DNA of 64,000 nucleotides, from assembly GCA_030762935.1 (NCBI GenBank), contig CM060896.1, forward strand, positions 11,546,001-11,610,000, in the 5' to 3' direction. The DNA comes from Hymenopus coronatus (taxonomy: Eukaryota; Arthropoda; Insecta; Mantodea; Hymenopodidae). Below, piece after piece: positions 33,160 to 44,000 of the stretch; position 1 is the first letter of the stretch; every line of letters begins with the position of its first letter. Under the pieces are notes generated by a model. It had not been told where the DNA came from and did no database searches. It saw nothing but the letters and a program-made list of their open reading frames with translations. The translations under genes were made by a program, and so were the position numbers.

Positions 33160-33912
33160 TATTGCATTCCATCCAAAAATTAGACGGAGATCTAATATTG
33201 CCGGAAACACGTGTTTTGAGGACCCATGAATACAAAAAGTAGATTTAGAAAAAGATCCGTGTTTATGTGAGTGTCTGTGTCACTCTATGAACAGCATAAC
33301 CAAAGGTTGGTTGAGTGCAAAACCTGGCATTAAAGTCAGTACTTTTCAAGGATGCGATATGAAGGTTTTCAGCAAAATATCCCCACCCCAAACTACCCGT
33401 TATATAGAACATTTTTCGAAAAGTTTAAACTTCCGTAAATGGTTCTAATGACTTTTATTAAATAACCTAGACATTTACGTCACAAATAAAATACACATCT
33501 AGAATTTTTTTCTGAATATCCTCTGGAGTCCCTTCATTCAGAATGACTTTTTCATAACTGGCAAACCGACAGAAATAAAGAAAATGGCAACACAAAAAGG
33601 TACAGATCTCAACTTATATCCAATACTTTTTGCTTTATTTTAATAATTTCCATTGCTATTGGCTTATATTTTTCAATATTTTTCTGAAATTGAAGTTGTC
33701 ATTTGTTTTTTTTTTTTTTCTTTTCCCGCCTTCTTTTAATTCTATGTGCAAATAAAATGGAATTTCAAATTCAATACTTAACAACAAGTTCTTAAAAGAT
33801 ATGACTACGTTTTAGCCTAGTGCATATTCTGTTGTACCTACAAGTAAATATGAAATAAGCCCTTCTCTAATAATTCTTATTTTGATTAGAACGAAATTGA
33901 CAAAACAATATA
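33160..33912 (-). mobile_element. PE repeat copy lacking both termini
   Basis: Reverse copy from TATTGCATTCCATCCAAAAA (terminal palindrome lost) to GATTAGAACGAAATTGACAA. It is an old, diverged copy. Confidence 0.75.
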
Positions 33913-33916
33913 TTTT

Positions 33917-34567
33917 TGTTTTGTCTACACCTACTATGTACATAGAGTATAGAGAAGTATTACATGGCAATCAAAAATTCGATACCGAGATTTCACCGAA
34001 AATACATGTTTTGGGCCCCCTGATTCAGAAAAAGCATTTTTAGAAAAAGGCGAGTATATCTGTGTGTCTGTGGGCAGCATAGCTCAAAAATGAAAAGTCC
34101 GTTAAATAGTAAACTTCATATGTAAGTTTAGTGTCTCCCAAGAAGAAAATTTCCCCATCCCAAACTACCCTTTACATGGAAAAAATTTTGAAAAGTTTGT
34201 TTTTTCTCAAAAATGACAAATGGTTTTAATTAAAATACCGTATATTAAAGTTATTCACAAGACAAATAAAATGTATATTTTGAATTTTCTCGGAGTAGCG
34301 TCTTAACAAAAACGTACTACATAAAATATGTAGATATCGTTGAAATTAATGTCATGTACATTTTTTTCCTGGATTTTACACTTTTGAGATATTTCTTGTT
34401 ATTGGTTTCAGTTTTAAAGTTTTCACATACGGGAATGTGTCAACTGGCAATGCAAAGAAACGGATTTCAACCACACAGCAACCAGCTTATAAAAGATTTG
34501 CCTATCGTTTTAGCCTAGAGTATTCCCTTATTTATCTCAATTAACAAAAAGACTGAGCTGTTTAATA
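33917..34567 (-). mobile_element. PE repeat copy (main part), interrupted by a mariner
   Basis: Reverse copy starting in the terminal palindrome (TCTACACCTACTATGTACAT), running to GAGCTGTTTAATA. There a mariner element is inserted at a TA dinucleotide; the PE sequence resumes at 35728. Confidence 0.85.
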
Positions 34568-35727
34568 TAGATATCGTCTCATAAGTAATGTAGTTTTTTA
34601 AGAAAACAATTATTTGAAATGTGACAATTAATTAAGCTTCAAAGTACAGATCATTAGATTGTATGGTCTTGAGTCATCTTTCTGCGAGGTTTATTATCCC
34701 ACGATGGTACCAGTCTTTGTTTTTTGATCGAAGAATTCGGTGAGACCCACTTGCACTGCTTCAACGTTGTCAACATTTCTTCCACGTAGGAAAAAGATGA
34801 TAATCTGATGGTGCGAGATCAGGGCTGCATGCTGCGTGTGGTAGCAGTTTGATTTCTCTCAAGTCCTGAATTGTTTCCACGGTTGTTCATGTAGTATGTG
34901 GTCTTGCATTGTCCTGTTGCAATAGAGCCCTATTTCGGTTGAGCTATTTCCGTCCCAAAATTTCATGAACTCGTTCCAGTTGAGAATAAAGATCCGCATC
35001 AATCGCCCGCCCGTTTGGAACAAACTCCCAGTGAATCACACCTTCAAAATTCCACCAGATACGCAAAATTACTTTGGGGCCCAACCGATTTTTTTACGAT
35101 GCCTTTGGCAGGTTGGCGGGGATCAAACCACTGTTTCGAGGCATCAGGGTTTCGGTAATATACCCATTTTTCATCACGCGACAAATGTGTCATCCATGGG
35201 ATTACGGATAAGCTCACGACAGACATCCACTCCACGTTGAGGTGTCAGTTCATGAGCTACAGATCTACAGCTTCTGTATGACTTTCCAAGTGTCTTAATG
35301 TGGCGATGTATGCTATCTTTTGATGCACCAGGTTCTTCTGAAAGCCTATGGTACTTTTTTGCGGATTCTCTCGCAAAACTTGGCATGTACCCTCAATATT
35401 CCATACTTTAGGTATGTTCCATAGTGTTTTCGCCTCCATTGTTGAAACGTTGGAACGGTCGTTGTGCCACACGCTCACTAGCGACACCTTCTCCTTCCAC
35501 TTCACATACTCTTGCGGTAGCGGCTTTATAATCTTGTTTCCAGTAGTGGTTTATAAAGACTCTAAGTTCAAACTTTGGTATCTCCATTTTGTGATTGTTT
35601 ACTAACAACTGAAGACTGATACATGCTCGCAATGTACGCAACACTAGCCATGGCATCCTGTAAATAGCATTGCCAAACCAAAGAAACACAAAATCAAAAA
35701 AACCGACATTACTTATGAGACAACCTA
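34568..35727 (-). mobile_element. Mariner element, nearly full length, inside a PE copy
   Basis: About 1.16 kb with matching ends (left CGTCTCATAAGTAATGTAG; right, read inward, TTAGGTTGTCTCATAAGTAA). The flanking TA is the expected target duplication: PE reads TTAACAATAATTTGTTACAG in other copies and is split here at that TA. The minus strand carries a degraded transposase. Confidence 0.9.
34650..35587 (-). pseudogene. Mariner transposase pseudogene
   Basis: Catalyses cut-and-paste movement of its element. The start is taken at the ATG complementary to 35585-35587 (MEIPKFELRVFINHYWKQDY), matching mariner N-termini. Catalytic positions visible in order: D in SRDEKWVYYRN (near 35170), D in LLQQDNARPHTT (near 34905) and D in SPDLAPSDYHLF (near 34800). 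One count of the residues between the last two gives about 35, with a stop (TGA) between them, so a one-codon change from the usual D34D spacing or a family variant is possible. Frameshifts near 35500 and 35260 and the TGA make it inactive. Confidence 0.88.
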
Positions 35728-35756
35728 ATAATTTGTTACAGAGATATAGAGAAACC
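35728..35756 (-). mobile_element. PE repeat remnant right of the mariner
   Basis: TAATTTGTTACAGAGATATA then GAGAAA: continuation of the copy at 33917-34567 after the mariner. Its 5' terminus is lost. Confidence 0.75.
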
Positions 35757-36055
35757 CGAAATGAGACGCAAGGTGAAAACCAAACAGAGCCAAAAGAATG
35801 GAGATTCAGTGTCTGACACTGTGGAACTGGGAATATGAGATTAGCCTAATACTGAACTTGTAACGAGTATCGCTGACATTTGTGGTAAGGAGGAATGACG
35901 TCAAAGCTGCTAAAGGTCAGAGCACAAGAGTTTTGCGAACTGCTAGACCCTCAGGACTCTGTGGCATTTCAGCATTATGGTAATATCCCTCACCGCATCA
36001 TCCTTCAGAATACGGCAACCAAAAGTTCACGGCATTTTGCTTCCTGGGGAAACAA
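35757..36055. other. Unassigned sequence
   Basis: No recognisable gene or repeat. A 67-codon frame at 35895-36098 extends into the following PE copy and is not supported. Confidence 0.35.
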
Positions 36056-36935
36056 TCTGATGTGTTCCATTCACATGGCTTTCTCTACATCTCTGTAACA
36101 AATTATTGTTATTTATTCTATCTACTTCATATTCGTCAAAATGCTTTCTTGTAAGTAGAAGGGAAATAAGAGAACGCACTGGACTAAAATAATAGGCAAA
36201 TCTTTTAAAAGCTGGATGCCATGTGGATGAAATCCGTTTCTTTGCATTACCAGGAGTTGACAAATTCTCGTAAGTGAAAAGTTAAAAGTATTTTGAAACT
36301 GAAAGCAATAACAAAGAATGTCTAAACAACGGTCAACTCCATGACAAAAATGTATATAACATAAATCGTGTGTTTCAAAAAGATGTACAGATTTTGTGCA
36401 TGAGTCTTTCTGTACCTCTTACGGTTTACTAGTTACACAAAGTCCAACGAAAGTCATCCAGAATGAAGAGGTCTTCAGAGGCTATTCCCAGAAAATTCAA
36501 GATATACGTTTCGTTTGTCATAAAAATATCTTTAATACACGGGATTTTAATCAAAATCATTATAGCCATTTTGAGAAAATCAATATTTTCGAAACTTGTT
36601 CAATGTAAAGGGTAGTTAGTGGTTGGGGGATTTTCTTGAAAAATCTTCGTGTCGCATCCTTGTAAGATACTAAACTTATATAGCAAGTTTGGTATTTCAC
36701 CGAGTTTTCGTTTTTGAATTATTGTGTTCACAGACACACTGACACACACATGCACACGGACTTTTTCCTAAAAATGTTTCTTTTATGTACATAGTACGCA
36801 TAGAGAAAGTAAAATGTTTCTTTTTATTCAGGGGGTCCCAAAACATGTATTTCTAGTGAACTCCCAGTATCGAATTTTGGGTGCAATGCAATTCCTTCTC
36901 TATACACTATGTACATAGTGCGTGTAGAGAAAGTA
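36056..36935 (+). mobile_element. PE repeat copy, full length, with an internal half-palindrome insert
   Basis: Forward copy from TCTGATGTGTTCCATTCACA to GCGTGTAGAGAAAGTA. At 36785-36813 a 29-bp piece identical in type to the last half of the PE palindrome (ATGTACATAGTACGCATAGA + GAAAGTAAA) is inserted and flanked by a perfect 11-bp direct repeat ATGTTTCTTTT (36774-36784 and 36814-36824). Confidence 0.88.
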
Positions 36936-36965
36936 AAAAAAAGGAAGATGGCGCTGTTGATTCCT

Positions 36966-36976
36966 GTTCAATTCTT

Positions 36977-37007
<31 letters not shown>

Positions 37008-37025
37008 TTATTATTATTATTATTA
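36966..37025. repeat. (TTC)n/(TTA)n microsatellite
   Basis: TTC repeats (36968-37005) pass directly into TTA/TAT triplets. Confidence 0.95.
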
Positions 37026-37080
37026 CAATATAAATTATTTTGGGTCGCTTTAACAGCATGAGCATACCGCAACCTTTTTT

Positions 37081-37873
37081 ACTTTTTCTACACGTACTAG
37101 GGAGAAAAAATATTGCATTTCACCCAAAAATTCAATTTCGAGATTTCACCGAAAATGTACTTTTTGAGGCATTTAAAAAAAATATCTGTATGCGTTTTGT
37201 GTGTGAACAGCATAGCTTAAAAACAAAAAAAACAACAAAAAAATACAGGTTAAACACCAATATCCTCCAAGGATGCGACACGAAGATTTTGAAGCAAATT
37301 CCACATCTCAAACTACCCTTTACATTAAAATTTTATTTTCTCAAAAATAGCTCCAATGATTTTGATTAAGATACACAAAAATTAATTGTATCTATATCTT
37401 AGATTTTCTAGGTACTACAGCATCTGAAAAACTCTTCATTCTGAATCACATGTACCTAACATGTAAGAGATAGACAAAACCTTACTACACAATGTAGACC
37501 TCGGTAAAACATAATGCATGTCGTATACTTCTTTTTTTCGTAGAATTAACCATTTCTGAGATATTCCTTGTTATTGGTTTCAATTTTATTTTTTTTTTTC
37601 AAACGGGAAGTGCGCATTTGTTCCATATCTCTTTCGTTTTACTCCTGACTATGCCAAGACAACCGAATTTCAATTGTATATAAAGGATTTGAATATCGCT
37701 TTAGCCTGGTTTATTCCCTAATTTCCCTTCTGCTTACAAGAAAACAAGTAATAAGGCAATTTGTGCTAATGTTTATTTCGATTAACATGAAGCAGATAAA
37801 GAATAATTTTTTGTAAGATTAGCTTTTTTTTGGGGGAAGAAGTAGAGAAAGTCGTGGAGTGGAGCACATCAGA
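37081..37873 (-). mobile_element. PE repeat copy, diverged
   Basis: Reverse copy from ACTTTTTCTACACGTACTAG to GAGCACATCAGA. The centre of the terminal palindrome and several interior blocks are deleted. Confidence 0.82.
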
Positions 37874-37960
37874 TTTTTCTGTCCACACTCCACGTTAAAT
37901 TACGAAACTGAAAAGTAATATTTGTAGCTTTATTCTTCTCCCCCTTCTTGTTGCTTTTTT

Positions 37961-38830
37961 ACTTTCTCTACACGTACTATGTACATAGTGTATAGAGAAG
38001 GAATTGTAATGCAACCAACAATTCCATACCGAGATTTCACCGGAAATACATGTTTTGGGTCCCCCTGAATAAAAAAAACACTTTTGGAAATTGGTCCGCG
38101 CGCGCGCGCGCGCGCGTATATATGTGTGTGTGTGTGTGGACAGCATAGCTCAACAATGAAAAGACCATTAAGTACCAAAATTAATATTTAAGTTTGGTAT
38201 TTTCCAAGGAAGCGACACGAAGATTTTCAAGAAAATCCCCCTCCCCAACTACCCTTTGGGACTTTTTTCGAAATGTTTTATTTTCTCATAAATACCTGTA
38301 ACGATTTTGATTAAAATATCGTATATTAAAGATATTTACTTGACAAATAAAATGTATATCTTGAATTTTCTGGGAGTAGCCTCTGAAGACTACTTTATTC
38401 TGGATGAATTTTACGGAATGATGCATAACTGTTAAACCGTAAGAGATGGACGAAAACTTACCACACAAAAAATGTAGAGAACATTAAAAACACAATTTAT
38501 GTTACAAACATGTTTTCGTGCAGTTGATCGTTTTTGAGATATTCCTTGTTTTTGGTTTCAGCTTTGAAAAACTTATACTTTTCTCGTACAAGAATTTGTC
38601 AACTCGTGTCCATACAAACAAAGGAACTTCAGTCACATAGCAACCAGCTTTTGACTGTCACTTTAACCTATGGTACTCCCTTATTTTGCTTCTACTTACA
38701 AGGAAGCAAGTAATAAGACTATTTCTGCTAATTTTTTCTCGATTATCATGAAGTAAATAGAAGCAAAAGCTTTTTAACAATAATTTGTTGCAGAGATGTA
38801 GAGAAAGTCATGTGAATGGAACACACAAGA
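37961..38830 (-). mobile_element. PE repeat copy, full length
   Basis: Reverse copy from ACTTTCTCTACACGTACTAT to GGAACACACAAGA. The microsatellite site reads CGCGCGCGCGCGCGCGCGCG then TATATATGTGTG, an alternating purine-pyrimidine run. Confidence 0.92.
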
Positions 38831-38883
38831 TTTTTATTCTCTCTGTTGCTTACCTATAGTAACTAGAGCAATCATTGTGATTC

Positions 38884-38968
38884 ATCTAGAACATTTATAC
38901 CGAGATTTCATAAAAATACGTGTTTAGATGTGCCCTGAATCCAAAAGGAACAGTTTTTGGAAAGGTTA
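38884..38968 (-). mobile_element. PE repeat fragment
   Basis: Short reverse piece with ACCGAGATTTCATAAAAATA and CTGAATCCAAAAGG. Confidence 0.55.
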
Positions 38969-38993
38969 GCATATGCATGTATATGTGTCTCAG

Positions 38994-39503
38994 GGTGGAA
39001 ATGCTAGGAAGCACGTTTTGTGAACAGCCGCCATCTTGAGATTCTACACACTACCATATACACCATACGCAACATCTGTCAAATTAATTGTTTTTTCCAA
39101 CTTTTTGAAGTTAAAAACAAATGACAATAGAATTGGAGAGATCTCTAGTTAAGGAATATTTAATACAATCATATTTTTTTGTCCTGTCAGAAGTTATTAT
39201 TGAAAAATTGGTATTATTGCAGTAAACATAATTTCTTGGTCTAAAACTGAAAGAGGGCAAAACATCGGATTTTGACCAAACTTATCCTTTGTCTCTCATA
39301 CCTATATCCATTAATTTCACTACATGAAGTGAGAAGTATCAGAGATTATCCCAAAGATTATAATGACTCACTGTGGACTCCACGTATTACATCCCAGTCC
39401 GGGGAACACGCCCTCTATTCTCACAGTTCTGATAGTAATTATAACTGCTAAATGAGCGAATTATCAATTTCACCAAGTACACCACCGAAAAACCAGAGAA
39501 TTT
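38994..39503 (-). mobile_element. THAP-associated TIR element, truncated copy
   Basis: On the minus strand it matches 52870-53418: GGTTTTTCGGTGGT, GAATAGAGGGCGTGTTCC, TTAATCTTTGGGATAAT-type blocks and the terminal CAAGATGGCGGCTGTTCACA followed by GCATTTCCACCCTG. The THAP-coding half is absent and its inner end abuts a PE copy at 39504. Confidence 0.75.
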
Positions 39504-39936
39504 CTATATTCTGGATGAATTTTGCTTAACTGGTAAATCGTAAGAAAGTAGATCTCGTCAAAAGACACAATTTATGTCCTTTACGTTTTTTGTTGTGGAG
39601 GTAGCGGTTTCCGAGATATTCCTTGTTATCGGGTTCAATTGTACAGTACTTATACTTTTGTCAGACGGCAAGTGGCCGTTTTTCTTTTGTTCTACTCCTG
39701 GCCAAGCAAAGAAGTGATTTGCAATGACAATCGCATAACGACAGCTTTTAAAACATTTGAATATCACTTTAGCCTAGTGTATTCCTTTAGTTCCCTTCTA
39801 TTATAAGTATCTAAGTAATAAGAACATTCTGCTAATGTTTATCTCGATTAGCATTGTGTAGAAAGAAGAATAATCTTTTGTAAGAAGTTTGTTTCTAGAG
39901 CAGCTAGAGAAAGTCATGTGAGTGTAACACATTAGA
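39504..39936 (-). mobile_element. PE repeat copy (5' half), subfamily B
   Basis: Reverse copy from TTCTATATTCTGGATGAATT to GTGTAACACATTAGA, with the subfamily B variants (TCTACTCCTGGCCAAGCAAA). Confidence 0.85.
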
Positions 39937-39949
39937 TTTTTAAAAAAAG

Positions 39950-40612
39950 AGTACGTGGGAGTGTCTGTGGACAGCATAGCTCAAAAACAAAAACACCGCT
40001 ACATGCCAAACTTTGGTATTTTCCAAGAATGCAACACGAAGATTTTCAAGAAAATGCCCCCATCATAAACTACTCTTATATGGAACATTTTTTAAATGTT
40101 TTATTTTCTCAAAAATGGCTCTAACGATTTTGATTAAAATAGCACACATTAAAACCATTTCCATCACAAATAATATGTGTATCTTGAATTTTCTTGGAAT
40201 AGCTTCTGAAAACCTGTTCATTCTGAATGAATTTCGCTGTGTTTGCGTAACTGGTAAACCATAAGACAGACAAAAACTTACTACACAAAAATGTAGATCT
40301 CGTTAAAACACACAATTTATGTCATATCGTGGAGTTGACCATTTTTGAGATATTCCTTGTTATTAGTTTTAGTTTTAAAATACTTACTTTTCTCATACGG
40401 GAACTTGTCAGCTCCTGGCCACGCAAAGAAACGGATTTCAATCCCATAGCAACCACATTTTAAAACATTTGGCTGTCAGTTTAGTCTAGTGTATTCCCTT
40501 ATTTGCCTTGTAATTACAAGAAAATAAGTAATAAGACCGTTTCTGTTAATGTTTATCTCGATTAGCATGAAGTAGATAGAAAATAAGCTTATTAACCATA
40601 ATTTGTTACAGT
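39950..40612 (-). mobile_element. PE repeat copy lacking both termini
   Basis: Reverse copy from GTACGTGGGAGTGTCTGTGG to CATAATTTGTTACAG. The palindrome and the last 40 bp of the 5' end are missing. Confidence 0.85.
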
Positions 40613-40892
40613 GTGGAAATATGGTAATGGTGTCCAAGAATGTTGAACTATGTAGAAGGACTTTAAAGTTTATTGCGATTAATGGACAGCCCTGGTAGTT
40701 AGCGGTGTGCGACACAAATAGGAAGCAGGATGTGTGCCATCACACTTCACCAACACTCCTTCGGTAACAATGCGCTCTACTGTATCCATATTCTGCCATT
40801 TACACAACTTTTGCCTTTGGAGGTCCAATTTTAGCAACTCCGTTGTATAACCTTGTTAACTCATACATGTCTTCGTTTCTTTAACAAAAAAA
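40613..40892. other. Unassigned sequence
   Basis: No recognisable gene or repeat. Confidence 0.35.
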
Positions 40893-40973
40893 TCTTATGT
40901 GTTACACTCACATGAATTTCTCTAGTTGTTCCACAGAGAGACTTCTTACAAAATATTTTTCTTCTTTCAAAAC
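40893..40973 (+). mobile_element. PE repeat copy, segment 1 (5' end), host of multiple insertions
   Basis: Starts TCTTATGTGTTACACTCACA and is subfamily B. It is interrupted at 40974 by a hAT element and continues at 45630, 45924, 47191 and 47740. All segments together form a single PE copy read in order. Confidence 0.85.
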
Positions 40974-41088
40974 CAGTGATGGCCAACTAGTAATGCACTG
41001 AGGGCCAGAATACGATAAGGACCTTACTTGAGGGCCAGCAAAATTAATAGTATGACTATATTAAAAATAAAATAACAGCAATGGCAAC

Positions 41089-44000
41089 TTAGGAGCACAT
41101 TATTTTAATATCATTACATGCACAGTGAAGGAACAAGCATTGTTTTTTTTTACTAAGAACAATAAGGTTTGTAAAATCTTTTACAAGAGATTTAAAATCC
41201 ACTTGCAGTTCTGATGTTGCAATTTTAAGAATAAGAGATAACATTGAATCAGTTTTTCTGTTTTTGGACTTTGATTTCACTAGTTGCATATCAGAGAAAG
41301 CAGTTTCACATATGTAAGTGCCACCAAATATGGAAGTGAGGTTTAAAGCCTAGTTTCATAGCAGAGATGGCAGTTTCATAGCAGAGAAGGCAGTTTCATA
41401 GCAGAGAAGGCAGTTTCACATATGTAAGTGCCACCAAATATGGAAGTGAGGTTTAAAGCCCAGTTTCATAACAGAGAAGGCAGTTTCACATATGTAAGAG
41501 CCGCCAAATATGGAAGTGAGGTTTAAAGCCTAGTTTCATATCAGAGAAGGCAGTTTCATATCAGAGAAGGCAGTTTCATATCAGAGAAGGCAGTTTCACA
41601 TATGTAAGTGCCACCAAATATGGAAGTGAGGTTTAAAGCCCAGTTTCATATCAGAGAAGGCAGTTTCACATATGTAAGTGCCACCAAATATGGAAGTGAG
41701 GTTTAAAGCCCAGTTTCATATCAGAGAAGGCAGTTTCACATATGTAAGTGCCACCAAATATGGAAGTGAGGTTTCAAGCCCAGTTTCATATCAGAGAAGG
41801 CAGTTTCATATCAGAGAAGGCAGTTTCACATATGTAAGTGCCACCAAATATGGAAGTGAGGTTTAAAGCCCAGTTTCATTTCAGAGAAAGCAGTTTCACA
41901 TATGTAAGTGCCACCAAATATGGAAGTGAGGTTTAAAGCCCAGTTTCATATCAGAGAAGGCAGTTTCATATATGTAATTGTCACCAAATATGGAAGTGAG
42001 GTTTAAAACCTAGTTTCATATCAGAGAAGGCAGTTTCATATCAGAGAAGGCAGTTTCATAGCAGAGAAGGCAGTTTCACATATGTAAGTGCCACCAAATA
42101 TGGAAGTGAGGTTTAAAGCCCAGTTTCATATCAGAGAAGGCAGTTTCACATATGTAAGTGCCACCAAATATGGAAGTGAGGTTTAAAGCCCAGTTTCATA
42201 TCAGAGAAGGCAGTTTCACATATGTAAGTGCCACCAAATATGGAAGTGAGGTTTCAAGCCCAGTTTCATATCAGAGAAGGCAGTTTCATATCAGAGAAGG
42301 CAGTTTCACATATGTAAGTGCCACCAAATATGGAAGTGAGGTTTAAAGCCCAGTTTCATTTCAGAGAAAGCAGTTTCACATATGTAAGTGCCACCAAATA
42401 TGGAAGTGAGGTTTAAAGCCCAGTTTCATATCAGAGAAGGCAGTTTCATATATGTAATTGTCACCAAATATGGAAGTGAGGTTTAAAACCTAGTTTCATA
42501 TCAGAGAAGACAGTTTCACATATGTAAGTGCCACCAAATATGGAAGTGAGGTTTAAAGCCCAGTTTCATATCAGAGAAGGCAGTTTCATATCAGAGAAGG
42601 CAGTTTCACATATGTAAGAGCCGCCAAATATGGAAGTGAGGTTTAAAGCCCAGTTTCATATCAGAGAAGGCACTTTCATATCAGAGAAGGCAGTTTCATA
42701 TCAGAGAAGGCAGTTTCATAGCAGAGAAGGCAGTTTCACATATGTAAGTGCCACCAAATATGGAAGTGAGGTTTAAAGCCCAGTTTCATATCAGAGAAGG
42801 CAGTTTCACATATGTAAGTGCCACCAAATATGGAAGTGAGGTTTAAAGCCCAGTTTCATATCAGAGAAGGCAGTTTCACATATGTAAGAGCCGCCAAATA
42901 TGGAAGTGAGGTTTAAAGCCCAGTTTCACATCAGAGAAGAGAGTTTCACATATGTAAGAGCCGCCAAATATGGAAGTGAGGTTTAAAGCCCAGTTTCATA
43001 TCAGAAGGGAATTTCACATATGTAAGTGCCACCAAATATGGAAGTGAGGTTTAAAGCCCAGTTTCATATCAGAGAAGGCAGTTTCACATATGTAAGTGCC
43101 ACCAAATATGGAAGTGAGGTTTAAAGCCCAGTTTCATATCAGAGAAGGCACTTTCATATCAGAGAAGGCAGTTTCATATCAGAGAAAGCAGTTTCACATA
43201 TGTAAGTGCCACCAAATATGGAAGTGAGGTTTAAAGTCCAGTTTCATATCAGAGAAGGCAGTTTCATATCAGAGAAAGCAGTTTCACATATGTAAGTGCC
43301 ACCAAATATGGAAGTGAGGTTTAAAGCCCAGTTTCATATCAGAGAAGGCAGTTTCATATCAGAGAAGGCAGTTTCACATATGTAAGAGCCGCCAAATATG
43401 GAAGTGAGGTTTAAAGCCCAGTTTCATATCAGACAAGGCAGTTTCACATATGTAAGTGCCACCAAATATGGAAGTGAGGTTTAAAGCCCAGTTTCATATC
43501 AGAGAAGGCAGTTCCACATATGTAAGAGCCGCCAAATATGGAAGTGAGGTTTAAAGCCCAGTTTCATATCAGAGAAGGCAGTTCCACATATGTAAGTGCC
43601 ACCAAATATGGAAGTGAGGTTTAAAGCCCAGTTTCATATCAGAGAAGGCAGTTTCACATATGTAAGTGCCACCAAATATGGAAGTGAGGTTTAAAGCCCA
43701 GTTTCATATCAGAGAAGGCAGTTTCACATATGTAAGTGCCACCAAATATGGAAGTGAGGTTTAAAGCCCAGTTTCATATCAGAGAAGGCAGTTTCACATA
43801 CGTAAGTGCCACCAAATATGGAAGTGAGGTTTAAAGCCCAGTTTCATATCAGAGAAGGCAGTTTCATATCAGGGAAGGCAGTTTCACATACGTAAGTGCC
43901 ACCAAATATGGAAGTGAGGTTTAAAGCCCAGTTTCATATCAGAGAAGGCAGTTTCATATCAGGGAAGGCAGTTTCACATACGTAAGTGCCACCAAATATG

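Noticed and set aside
36966..37025. (TTC)n/(TTA)n run as a PE-associated signal
   Set aside because: An ordinary compound microsatellite between two PE copies; not seen at other copies.
37895..38178. Recurring 60-100 codon frames in PE copies (SGGPKTCISGEISV...YVHSTCRESK)
   Set aside because: Seen in about a dozen copies, but in different frames relative to the (GT)n tract, without a conserved start, and crossing the terminal palindrome. This is sequence similarity of a repeat rather than selection on a protein.
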